The translations under genes were made by a program, and so were the position numbers. The notes below the pieces were generated by a model. It was given only the letters and a program-made list of their open reading frames with translations, did no database searches and was not told where the DNA came from. This document shows positions 23,966-31,476 of a stretch of 43,159 nt of DNA, one piece after another (the stretch's first letter is position 1; each line of letters starts with the position of its first letter). Source of the stretch: an uncultured Cellvibrionales bacterium (lineage in GTDB: Bacteria; Pseudomonadota; Gammaproteobacteria; Pseudomonadales; Porticoccaceae); contig CAJWCO010000020.1 in the NCBI GenBank assembly GCA_913031145.1, positions 1 to 43,159 of the forward strand, written 5' to 3'.

Positions 23966-25110
23966 TGGCTGAGGAAAGCTCAGAAGAAAAAAGTGAGGAA
24001 CCCACCGCTAAACGGCTTGAAAAAGCTCGTGATGACGGGCAGGTCGCACGTTCGCAAGAATTGGGCGTGGCGCTGATGATGATTGGCATGGCGATTTTTA
24101 TGTTTATCTTCGGCGGTATTTTCTTGGCTGGATTGACAGAGGCGTTTTTCGGAGGATTCGTTTTTGATCGCCGCGCTGTATTCAATGCCGAGTTGTTGCC
24201 AGCAGCTTTCGGTCGACAGGCGTTGTGGTCAATGACAATCATGTTGCCTTTTTTTGGTTTGACTGCGGTGATTGCGGCAGGAGCCGGGGGTGTTCTCGGG
24301 GGCTATGTCTTTTCACTTAAATCGGCGGCTCCCAAAGCCAGCAAATTGAACCCTTTGTCGGGGTTTAAGCGCATGTTTGGGTTGCAGGCTCTGGTTAATC
24401 TAACGAAGGCACTTATAAAATTTGTTTTGGTAGGAGCGGTCCTTTTTTTAGTGGTTAGGGAGCAGTTTGACACATTGATCTATTTGGGATTTATGGATCT
24501 TAAACTAGCTTTAGCTGAAGCGGGTGCTTTGATTGCTTTTGGTACCGTTTTGGTGACATTGACGCTTCTTATTCCGGCAGCCATTGATGTCCCCTATCAG
24601 ATTTACGAACACAACAAAAAAATGAAAATGACGAAGAAAGAAGTCAAGGATGAGATGAAAGATACCGAGGGACGGCCTGAAGTTAAGGCGCAGATCCGCC
24701 GTAAGCAGCGGGAAATGTCGATGGGGTCAATGATTCAGGCAGTGGCTGATGCCGATGTAGTGATTGTTAACCCAGAACACTTTGCGGTGGCATTAAGTTA
24801 TGACCCGAGTTCTGATGGCGCGCCGGTTGTTGTCGCGAAGGGCGCAGATTTTATGGCGCAGGCAATTCGCGATAAGGCCAAAGAAAGCGGAGTTCCGTTG
24901 TTTTCGTCGCCGTCCTTAGCGCGAGCTATTTACTTTACAACGGAAATCAAGCAATCGGTGCCAGAGTCACTCTACTATGCAGTCGCACAAGTTATCGCTT
25001 ATGTGTTTGGTTTGAATAGCCTGAATCGTGGCGCGGCTGCGGCACAAAAGCCGACGCCCAAAGTACCTAAAGAAATGCAATACGATAAGGAAGGCAAACG
25101 TGAAGAGTGA
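23965..25110 (+). CDS. flhB: Flagellar export switch protein FlhB
   Basis: Membrane protein that switches export specificity after autocleavage. It has 381 residues. A charged N-terminal tail (EEKSEEPTAKRLEKARDDGQ, typical) precedes four membrane helices to about residue 210. The cytoplasmic domain starts YQIYEHNKKMKMTKKEVKDE. The autocleavage motif is NPEH (269-272), whereas NPTH is usual; the scissile Asn-Pro is intact. HFAVALSYDP and VPESLYYAVAQVIAYVFGLN follow as expected. Overlaps fliR by one base. A separate copy of the C-terminal domain is encoded at 38764. Confidence 0.95.
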   Translation: MAEESSEEKSEEPTAKRLEKARDDGQVARSQELGVALMMIGMAIFMFIFGGIFLAGLTEAFFGGFVFDRRAVFNAELLPAAFGRQALWSMTIMLPFFGLTAVIAAGAGGVLGGYVFSLKSAAPKASKLNPLSGFKRMFGLQALVNLTKALIKFVLVGAVLFLVVREQFDTLIYLGFMDLKLALAEAGALIAFGTVLVTLTLLIPAAIDVPYQIYEHNKKMKMTKKEVKDEMKDTEGRPEVKAQIRRKQREMSMGSMIQAVADADVVIVNPEHFAVALSYDPSSDGAPVVVAKGADFMAQAIRDKAKESGVPLFSSPSLARAIYFTTEIKQSVPESLYYAVAQVIAYVFGLNSLNRGAAAAQKPTPKVPKEMQYDKEGKREE

Positions 25111-25138
25111 TAGCGCAAGAGGGTGGAGGCAGGGCTAA

Positions 25139-27010
25139 ATGCAGGACAACTCTGAGGAATGGGCTGGTGAGTCCCACGACTGGTTCGATGGGTCGGACAT
25201 CTTTTTTCGGCCCAAAGATAAGCAGCGATTCCAATTATCTTACGAGGCGGTTAGTCACGGTGAGCGCGGTTTAGCCATCATTGGTGGCAGCGACGGCGTG
25301 CTCGATCATTATTCACGGATGCTTGTTACGCAATTACGTGATCTAGAGGGCTTCCAATTAGAGGTTTTCCTGCCCAACGACACAGATAGTTTACTAAATC
25401 GTTTTAATCATATTCTTGCAAAGATGACGATGGAGCAAGCGCGCAAGGCTGCGCATCCCTCGGCTCTGGTTCACCTTTTAGTGGTAAACGATGCGAAGTC
25501 GGTTAAACAAGATCAATGGAATCTTTTGGTTCGATTGCTCACCGATTTCCCGGGTACCAACGTGCGACTTATTTTGTGTATCGATAAGACGGGGTGGCCA
25601 GGGTACGAAAAATTGTTGGGATTATTTGGGCGACAACTTTATCGTTGGGTGGCGGATTCCCCCTCTATCGATGAGGCGATCCAGTTGATGTATGCCGCAA
25701 GAGAACACGGTTATGAAAGTGAGACTCAAGTGTTACTCGACCAATTGGGTCTCGGTGACGTTGTAAAGCCCGACGACGACGAAATTATGCCGGGCGACAT
25801 CGATATATTGAGCGAAGACACATTGATGCAAGATATCGGCGGTGGGCTGGTTTTTGAAGACGATCCGTTTAATTTTGTGGCAGACAACCCAGACCGAAAT
25901 ACGATTGCGGATGAGCGGAGTTCGGGCGCTGCTTCTAAGTTTCGAGACTACGGCATGGGTGCAACTATTATTGTACTCAGCTTGGCGGTATCACTCTTTG
26001 TGGGTTACCGTTTTTATCCAGATAAATCCGTTCACTATCGCGATATGGTCGCAGAGTCATTACAGGGATGGGGTGCCACCGTGATATCTGCGGTTGGGGC
26101 TGGTTCGGACGGTTTAGGGCAATCTGACGCGGAAGAGGCGCCAGGTATGACTGACCCGAAGGTCTCGAAGTCCGCCGTGACTCCGCCAGCGGGCGAAAAT
26201 GTTGGGACGGCACGCTTTGGTGCCCCGTCTTCATTGCCGACCGAGCAAAAAAGTACGGCGCTCGCTAGGAGTGAGCCAGAATCTCGTGAGCCAGTGATTA
26301 CGGAGATTACTGATGCCAAGCGATTGGAGCAAATTGCCGCCCAGTTTGCCGCTGTGCGTGATGGGGAAAGTCTGGATACAGATAACAGTCAGAATATGTC
26401 AGGTGCGCCGGTTTCCCCGGCATCTGACCCGCAAGATCAAGACGCCGACCAACAGCTAGCACAAATAGAAGCGCTCTTGTCGGCGCTCGCACGGGAACGA
26501 GGCATGGCGAGTACTGCCGGTTTGACGCAGGATCCGCTCGCTGAGGAGGCGGTAGCTTTAAATGCAGAGCGCATTATATTGTCCCAGCCAAACCCCGAGC
26601 CGTTGATAGAGCCGACAGAGCCCTTACAGAGAACGGCCTCAGTGGTGGATTTAGATCCCTTGCGTGCTGTAGAAGAGGAAATAGTTACCGTCATCACGGC
26701 GCCGTCGCCGGCGCGAATACCCGAGGCTATTGTTGCAGTAGAAAGTTCTCGTAGTAGCGATTTCTTTGTACAATACATTGTATTTACCTCAGAGTCGCAG
26801 GCGAGTAATTTTATCGACACATATGAGGGACTCGCCGAGGCGCTGGTCGCGCCTATTGCGTTGCGCGGGCGTCCCGCTTACGCTGTTGTTATGGGTCCTT
26901 TTGCTTCTTTGGGGGATGCGCGAATCTCGGCAAATGGTAACCAGATGCCGGCAGACTACTGGTTTAGAAGTGCGGTGCAACTTAAAGGCGCACTGCGAAC
27001 AGGGGACTGA
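25139..27010 (+). CDS. Unrecognised membrane protein with ATPase-like N-domain and SPOR-like C-domain
   Basis: A 623-residue protein of no family I can name with confidence. Residues 35-205 alternate strands and helices like a P-loop fold (RGLAIIGGSDG, VHLLVVND, NVRLILCID), but the Walker lysine and nucleotide motifs are missing. A single membrane helix lies at about 272-292 (MGATIIVLSLAVSLFVGYRF). A long acidic, disordered region spans about 300-540. Residues 540-620 (FFVQYIVFTSESQASNFI, GRPAYAVVMGPFASLGDAR) resemble a SPOR domain, which binds denuded septal peptidoglycan. The layout recalls DamX-type proteins. ATG 25139 has GTGGAGG upstream. It lies 28 bases after flhB, so it is probably cotranscribed and may serve motor placement; that role is inference. 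Confidence 0.75.
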   Translation: MQDNSEEWAGESHDWFDGSDIFFRPKDKQRFQLSYEAVSHGERGLAIIGGSDGVLDHYSRMLVTQLRDLEGFQLEVFLPNDTDSLLNRFNHILAKMTMEQARKAAHPSALVHLLVVNDAKSVKQDQWNLLVRLLTDFPGTNVRLILCIDKTGWPGYEKLLGLFGRQLYRWVADSPSIDEAIQLMYAAREHGYESETQVLLDQLGLGDVVKPDDDEIMPGDIDILSEDTLMQDIGGGLVFEDDPFNFVADNPDRNTIADERSSGAASKFRDYGMGATIIVLSLAVSLFVGYRFYPDKSVHYRDMVAESLQGWGATVISAVGAGSDGLGQSDAEEAPGMTDPKVSKSAVTPPAGENVGTARFGAPSSLPTEQKSTALARSEPESREPVITEITDAKRLEQIAAQFAAVRDGESLDTDNSQNMSGAPVSPASDPQDQDADQQLAQIEALLSALARERGMASTAGLTQDPLAEEAVALNAERIILSQPNPEPLIEPTEPLQRTASVVDLDPLRAVEEEIVTVITAPSPARIPEAIVAVESSRSSDFFVQYIVFTSESQASNFIDTYEGLAEALVAPIALRGRPAYAVVMGPFASLGDARISANGNQMPADYWFRSAVQLKGALRTGD

Positions 27011-27065
27011 GAAATCCATGTAGTCCAAATGCGATGGAATGGCTACACAACGGGAGGTAACGCTT

Positions 27066-27419
27066 TTGGCTGATTCAACGGACGACGAATCATTATCTTT
27101 GGGTGGTGCGCTCAGACCTGTTGGGTTGCGCGACGTCAAGGCGGCGAAAAAAAAACCACGGCCGGCGAAATCAGACTTTCTTCCGCTTGACGACAGTACG
27201 TTACCAAAAATTGATGGGGCGGCTATCGGGATGGGCCTATCTGGGGGAGTGCGGGTTATTAGTGATCGTTCTAAGAAAAACGCGACCAACGAGAGTGAAC
27301 AGTTCAATAGTTTGCTAGAACAACGTTTAGCTAAAGTAAAAGCCGCCACTGTCGATATCTCTAAACAGTTGGACGATATTGAGCCGCACTTTACCCCAGA
27401 CCCTGTGGATGACGAATGA
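27066..27419 (+). CDS. Unrecognised small acidic protein in flagellar operon
   Basis: About 117 residues, no known family. It is acidic at both ends with a basic patch (DVKAAKKKPRPAK) and a C-terminal helix (FNSLLEQRLAKVKAATVDIS). No membrane segment is visible. I prefer TTG 27066 because a strong ribosome site, GGGAGGT (27052-27058), lies seven bases upstream; ATG 27039 in the same frame has none. Its stop overlaps the next start by four bases (ATGA), which argues for a real, coupled gene. It sits between two membrane proteins and might bridge them; that is speculation. Confidence 0.6.
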   Translation: MADSTDDESLSLGGALRPVGLRDVKAAKKKPRPAKSDFLPLDDSTLPKIDGAAIGMGLSGGVRVISDRSKKNATNESEQFNSLLEQRLAKVKAATVDISKQLDDIEPHFTPDPVDDE

Positions 27420-28372
27420 GCATGGCCGACGACGAAGAGAACACAGTAGACACTGACGAAGATGTTGCCGATTTGGTGGGCGAAGATACGCTCGACGAAG
27501 ACGTAACGGACGTAGACTCTCTTGACAAATACAAAGAAGACCTCGCCGATGTTTTGGGTTATGCGAAGCAAATTTCTGGGCGACTCGAAGTACTGGTTCC
27601 AAGCCTTTTGGACACCGCCGATGCGACTAACAGTGCTGCCGACGTAAGCCGCCGAGCGTCTTTAACGCTAGAGAAAGGCCTAAGCCAAGTACAAAAGCGC
27701 GTTCAGGAACTAGACGAAGCTAGCGCCAAGAGCAACAAGCTGTCGGGGTATATTCTCATAGGTGCTGTCACTATTTTAGTTATTAGCGTCGGAATCTTTT
27801 CGTTTATGGCGCAACAGTTGAACGCAAAAACCAACGAGGTGAATGGCATGTTGGTGGCGCTGAGTCAGCGCGTTGTTAATATGAACAGTGCGCTGAGTTT
27901 ATTTGATGAAATCAATCAAACCATGAACGGTCTTGCCGTAGAGCAATCTGCATTTACCGATACTCAGAATGGTCTGATTGAGACTGTGAGAAACGTAGAG
28001 CGCCTAGCAGTATCCATGAAAAGCGACGTACCAGCTGCGGCCGCTCTGAGAGTCAGTCAGTCGAATTCGAAAGTTTTCGAGCAGGTGAATCAGCTTTCAA
28101 TCTCAGTGAAAAATCAAAGTGCCACCGTCGCGAATGTAACGACGTCGGTCGCTAGCTTAGCGACTCAAGTGAAAAGCATGCAAGCTCAGGTCAATAATGT
28201 GAAGGCATTGAACGCAGACGTACAGTCACTGATTACCCTCGAACGCGCAAAATACATAGATGTGTTAAAGCGCCAGGTTGCTTTAGAAGAGACACGAAGT
28301 CGCGAAGAAGAGCCCGAAGTAGATGTTATGCCTTCGGTTGTAACATTCCCTAACATACCGATACAGCGCTAA
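27416..28372 (+). CDS. Unrecognised membrane coiled-coil protein in flagellar operon
   Basis: A 318-residue protein without a family I recognise. The N-terminal 40 residues are strongly acidic. Residues 45-105 are a predicted helix (RASLTLEKGLSQVQKRVQEL). One membrane helix lies at about 111-132 (GYILIGAVTILVISVGIFSF). The remainder (about 135-300) has heptad-like patterns with serine, threonine, valine and asparagine, like a long extracytoplasmic coiled coil. The general shape recalls chemoreceptors or type I coiled-coil scaffolds, but no signalling hairpin is seen. ATG 27416 overlaps the previous stop; a second ATG lies at 27422. It is the last gene of the plus-strand fli operon. Confidence 0.7.
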   Translation: MSMADDEENTVDTDEDVADLVGEDTLDEDVTDVDSLDKYKEDLADVLGYAKQISGRLEVLVPSLLDTADATNSAADVSRRASLTLEKGLSQVQKRVQELDEASAKSNKLSGYILIGAVTILVISVGIFSFMAQQLNAKTNEVNGMLVALSQRVVNMNSALSLFDEINQTMNGLAVEQSAFTDTQNGLIETVRNVERLAVSMKSDVPAAAALRVSQSNSKVFEQVNQLSISVKNQSATVANVTTSVASLATQVKSMQAQVNNVKALNADVQSLITLERAKYIDVLKRQVALEETRSREEEPEVDVMPSVVTFPNIPIQR

Positions 28373-28413
28373 GGTTTTGGCGCGTCGACCCCCCAAAGAA
28401 GGGGTGTGGGCAG

Positions 28414-28435
28414 GGGCTGGGGTAAAAACCAGCCC
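28414..28435. terminator. Possible terminator between the convergent operons
   Basis: GGGCTGG (28414-28420) and CCAGCCC (28429-28435) form a perfect 7-bp GC-rich stem with loop GGTAAAAA, in the 88-base gap between convergent genes. There is no T-run after it on either strand, so intrinsic termination would be weak. Just before it, CCCC and GGGG flank AAAGAA and could form a smaller hairpin. Confidence 0.35.
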
Positions 28436-28460
28436 AGCGGTAATGCTCGAAAGGAAAGTT

Positions 28461-29177
28461 TTAGCCCAAAGGATCGCGGCCTAGATTGGCTTCCAGCATG
28501 GCGGTCTGCTCAGAATAATCAGTGTCGTCATCGCCCCCTAAATCCGTTTCTTGTGCCAACAGAGCTTCCTCGCTCTCGGATGAATCGAGGCCAGCACCAG
28601 CAGCGTCGGCTTGGCTTGAGGGCGGGACTAATCGTTGAGACATCAAGCCCTGCGATTCGAGTTGGATCTTAGTAAAGAGCGTCTCGCATGTTCGGTCTAA
28701 CGCATCGATGATGACGTGTCTTTCTTCGCCTGTCGCGGAGACGATTTCATAACCTGACTCGTAAATAATTGAGGCGTGCTGTGATGGAATAAATGCCAGC
28801 AGATTCTCTCTTAGTGTACTGATTTGCATCGGACTTTCCGGTTGCTCAAGCGCCGAGCCCGCTTTCTTGTTATCCATACCGCGATTGAATAATGTTTCGA
28901 TGTGCTTATACAAGATGTGTTCATATCTGGGACGCAGCGGAATCGCGTCATCAGTCGCATAACCCGGGGGAGGATCGCCTGCTAAAAGTTCCCATAGATC
29001 AATACCTTGTAGCCCTAAAAACGGTTTGTCTGCGTTAATCGCCGCCAAGGAGCCTTTAGGAAGGGGGCCATTAAGGGCAATAATCTCGATTTTTTCTACG
29101 CGACTTATTAAATAAATCATCAATATGACAACCGCTGCGGTCCCCACCACAATTGCCAATAGAAGTAGTTTGTCCAT
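28461..29177 (-). CDS. Unrecognised membrane-anchored protein at end of fliA operon
   Basis: A 238-residue protein of unknown family. ATG 29177 has GGAGAGGA directly upstream; an earlier start is not needed. An N-terminal membrane helix covers about residues 3-25 (KLLLLAIVVGTAAVVILMIY). A soluble domain follows, with LPKGSLAAINADKPFLGLQG and a helical part (ALDRTCETLFTKIQLESQG). The C-terminal tail is acidic and disordered (ETDLGGDDDTDY). It is on the same strand as, and 71 bases after, another unknown gene behind fliA. Its stop faces the end of the plus-strand operon. Confidence 0.7.
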   Translation of the reverse strand: MDKLLLLAIVVGTAAVVILMIYLISRVEKIEIIALNGPLPKGSLAAINADKPFLGLQGIDLWELLAGDPPPGYATDDAIPLRPRYEHILYKHIETLFNRGMDNKKAGSALEQPESPMQISTLRENLLAFIPSQHASIIYESGYEIVSATGEERHVIIDALDRTCETLFTKIQLESQGLMSQRLVPPSSQADAAGAGLDSSESEEALLAQETDLGGDDDTDYSEQTAMLEANLGRDPLG

Positions 29178-29248
29178 ATTTCCTCTCCCAATTTCTTGCA
29201 TGTTCGGCTGTTCGTTTAGCAGGGTTATTGGGTCAGATGCAAAAGGGT

Positions 29249-29758
29249 TTAAACTGCATCGCCGTCGAAGTCTGCTTCGTCTTCACTTACTGCTTCGAGT
29301 TCATCGCGTAAAAACTGTAGGGTAACGATCGGTTTTTCCAAGTCCAAGTCTAAGCTTAATTTGTCTGCAACTGCTTGGGTTTGGCGAATCGCACTGAAAG
29401 CGTCTATTTCCATGGTTTGATATTGCCCCCCCAGAACGAACACCTCGGTTGCAAACTCGATCGGTATATACGTATAAATTTCTCCATTCGGCCCTTTAGC
29501 GACTTGAAAAGTGCTTGGTTTTGGTGCCGTGGGCGTTTCCAGACCCTGTGCTGTCGCGCGCAGACATTGGTCGTGATATCGTGCGGTTCTAGTGGCCCCT
29601 TCGATAAAAACCTTATCTAGATGCGTGCGGCTTCGAAAGCCAATACGCCGTCGAAAGGCGACCTCTTCCCGTGTATCGCCTTTCATCATAGCCGCTTCGG
29701 TGTACGCAGATTTCGCTGCCATGAGAGCCTTTTTTTTCGCACTATCTTTGAAGAACAT
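29249..29758 (-). CDS. Unrecognised cytoplasmic protein downstream of fliA
   Basis: A 169-residue protein of no family I recognise. The N-terminal third is basic and helical (KDSAKKKALMAAKSAYTEAA, EEVAFRRRIGFRSRTHLDKV). The middle looks like β structure (GEIYTYIPIEFATEVFVLGG), and the tail is acidic (DELEAVSEDEADFDGD). No signal peptide or membrane helix is visible. It starts ten bases after fliA stops, so cotranscription from the flhA or flhG promoters is very likely. In Pseudomonas and Vibrio, cheY and cheZ occupy this place; this protein resembles neither. Confidence 0.7.
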   Translation of the reverse strand: MFFKDSAKKKALMAAKSAYTEAAMMKGDTREEVAFRRRIGFRSRTHLDKVFIEGATRTARYHDQCLRATAQGLETPTAPKPSTFQVAKGPNGEIYTYIPIEFATEVFVLGGQYQTMEIDAFSAIRQTQAVADKLSLDLDLEKPIVTLQFLRDELEAVSEDEADFDGDAV

Positions 29759-29768
29759 ACGCCAACGA

Positions 29769-30482
29769 CTACCTAATATCTAAATTTTTTCTCAGTTTTG
29801 CGACGCATGCAGACAGTATTTGACTGACCCGCGATTCACTCACATCCAAAATGACGCCAATTTCTTTCAGGTTCATTTCCTCTGAGTAGTACAGAGAAAT
29901 TACGGTACGTTCCCGTTCAGGCAATGTTTTGATGGCGTCTATCAGAGAGTCCATAAATTCTTCTTTGGCAACTTGTGCTTCCGGTTCAGTGGTATTGCTG
30001 GCGGGTTGTTCGGTCGTTTCGGGAAGTTGCGATTCCAGCGAGACGGTTTGAAAGCGATGCGCATGATTTCGTTCGCGTTGAAATTCGTCCAGTTCCTTAC
30101 CCATGAATTGCGCTATTTCAGTTTGCGTGGGTTCTCGTCCCAACTCGCCTGAAAGTGCTGCTGTGGCTTCGTTGTGGTCGCGCAGATTCACTATTGCTGA
30201 TCGGGGTAGGTACGACATCTTTCGTACTTGATCGAGTATTGCTCCTCGAATACGATTTTTGGCAAAGATTTCAAAGTCGACACCCATCTCGCCATTAAAG
30301 GAATTATTCGCTTCAATAAGCCCGATCATACCGACTTGAATGAGTTCTTCGAGCTCCATAAAGTTAGGAAGTCGACCCTTAAGGTGTAGCGCGACGCGCT
30401 TTACCAGACCCACATGGGCCATGAGCCCAGCGCCTGCTTGATCACTTTTTTGAATATCTTGATAGGACTTAATATCAGCCAT
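29769..30482 (-). CDS. fliA: Flagellar sigma factor FliA (σ28)
   Basis: Directs RNA polymerase to late flagellar promoters and is inhibited by FlgM. It has 237 residues, typical. Region 2 includes HVGLVKRVALHLKGRLPNFM, ELIQVGMIGLIEANNSFNGE and FEIFAKNRIRGAILDQVRKM. Region 3 has SYLPRSAIVNLRDHNEA. Region 4 is ALKTLPERERTVISLYYSEE-like (here AIKTLPERERTVISLYYSEE), then MNLKEIGVILDVSESRVSQI, the -35 helix-turn-helix. ATG 30482 overlaps the flhG stop by eight bases; a TTG 12 bases upstream is less likely. Candidate target sites lie before pomA, fliS, flgP and flgM. Confidence 0.96.
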   Translation of the reverse strand: MADIKSYQDIQKSDQAGAGLMAHVGLVKRVALHLKGRLPNFMELEELIQVGMIGLIEANNSFNGEMGVDFEIFAKNRIRGAILDQVRKMSYLPRSAIVNLRDHNEATAALSGELGREPTQTEIAQFMGKELDEFQRERNHAHRFQTVSLESQLPETTEQPASNTTEPEAQVAKEEFMDSLIDAIKTLPERERTVISLYYSEEMNLKEIGVILDVSESRVSQILSACVAKLRKNLDIR

Positions 30483-31317
30483 AGGACGTGCCAAGGCGAT
30501 TGGGGGGCTGTGTTGCTAAGCGTTCGACGAAGAACTCCAGACCGCCACTCATCGGAATGTCGGATTGAAAGTCTAAAACCATCTTGGCCAGTGCCCGAAA
30601 ATCACGCGTGGCAATGCTTGAAGGAGCAAACGATATCAATGGCTGAGAGGCTTTTATCGAACGTAATACCATGTCGTCGCGGCTAATTCCATGCAGGTAG
30701 CTAATATCGCCGCCCAAGAAATTTTGGATGACGGAATTAATACTGCCGTAAAGCCGCTCACCTTCTTCCGGAGACAGGATCCCGTTAGGGATCAGACCGA
30801 TATTCTCTAAGTGATAATCCTGAATCATCACTTTAATAATTCCATAGGCATCTGCAATCGACGATGGTTCATTTTTGACTACAATAAACCGATGTTGGCA
30901 AGCGCGCAAGAATGTCATTACGGTATCTGACATCCCAGCAGCTAAATCGACAATAAAGTAATCGAGTTGCTCCTCAATTTCAGAAAATGAATTGATTATG
31001 CCCGCAGTTTCCATTGGGTTGAGAGCGACCATGTGTTGAATGCCACTTGCACCCGGGACCAGTTTAACGCCCATCGGCCCCTCTACAATAATATCTTGCA
31101 GTGTTTTTTCACCTGAGAGCACGTGGCTAAAGTTGAATGGAGTACGGCAACCCAGCGCTAGTTGCGCGTTTGCAAGGCCCAAGTCGGCATCGAAAATCAT
31201 CACTTTCTTGCCCAACGAGGCAAGCGTCACTGCGAGATTCACAGAGACCGTCGTTTTACCAACACCTCCCTTGCCGCTAGCAATTCCTATGATTTGTGTA
31301 GGCACGGTCTTCAACAT
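30475..31317 (-). CDS. flhG: Flagellar number regulator FlhG (FleN)
   Basis: MinD-like ATPase that limits polar flagella, in part by opposing FleQ and FlhF. It has 280 residues, typical. The deviant Walker A is SGKGGVGKTTVSVNLA (14-29), followed by VMIFDADLGLANAQLALG and the switch strand YFIVDLAAGMSDTVM. A C-terminal amphipathic helix for membrane binding is plausible but not clear. It is separated from flhF by 159 bases, unusual in this tight operon, and that gap holds a σ54-like site. Its end overlaps fliA, so the two are coupled. Confidence 0.94.
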   Translation of the reverse strand: MLKTVPTQIIGIASGKGGVGKTTVSVNLAVTLASLGKKVMIFDADLGLANAQLALGCRTPFNFSHVLSGEKTLQDIIVEGPMGVKLVPGASGIQHMVALNPMETAGIINSFSEIEEQLDYFIVDLAAGMSDTVMTFLRACQHRFIVVKNEPSSIADAYGIIKVMIQDYHLENIGLIPNGILSPEEGERLYGSINSVIQNFLGGDISYLHGISRDDMVLRSIKASQPLISFAPSSIATRDFRALAKMVLDFQSDIPMSGGLEFFVERLATQPPNRLGTSYG

Positions 31318-31353
31318 GTCAGTCGTGTTTCTCCACAGCGAGACTCTTAGTGT

Positions 31354-31369
31354 TGCAACTTAACAGCCG
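31354..31369 (-). promoter_or_regulatory. Candidate σ54 promoter of flhG-fliA
   Basis: On the minus strand CGGCTGTTAAGTTGCA: GG and GC are ten bases apart, GGC and TTGCA match the consensus, and the TGG and CAY positions depart. The start point would be near 31343, 26 bases before flhG, with GGAG in the leader. It would explain the 159-base gap between flhF and flhG. Confidence 0.45.
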
Positions 31370-31476
31370 CCTTTTCCGTCGCAACGCTCTAATTGACGCA
31401 CAGCCATTGATCACTGCGCACCTTTTAAACATTACCACCTATAACCGTACCATCTTCGTCGATCGTCCGAGTCTAG

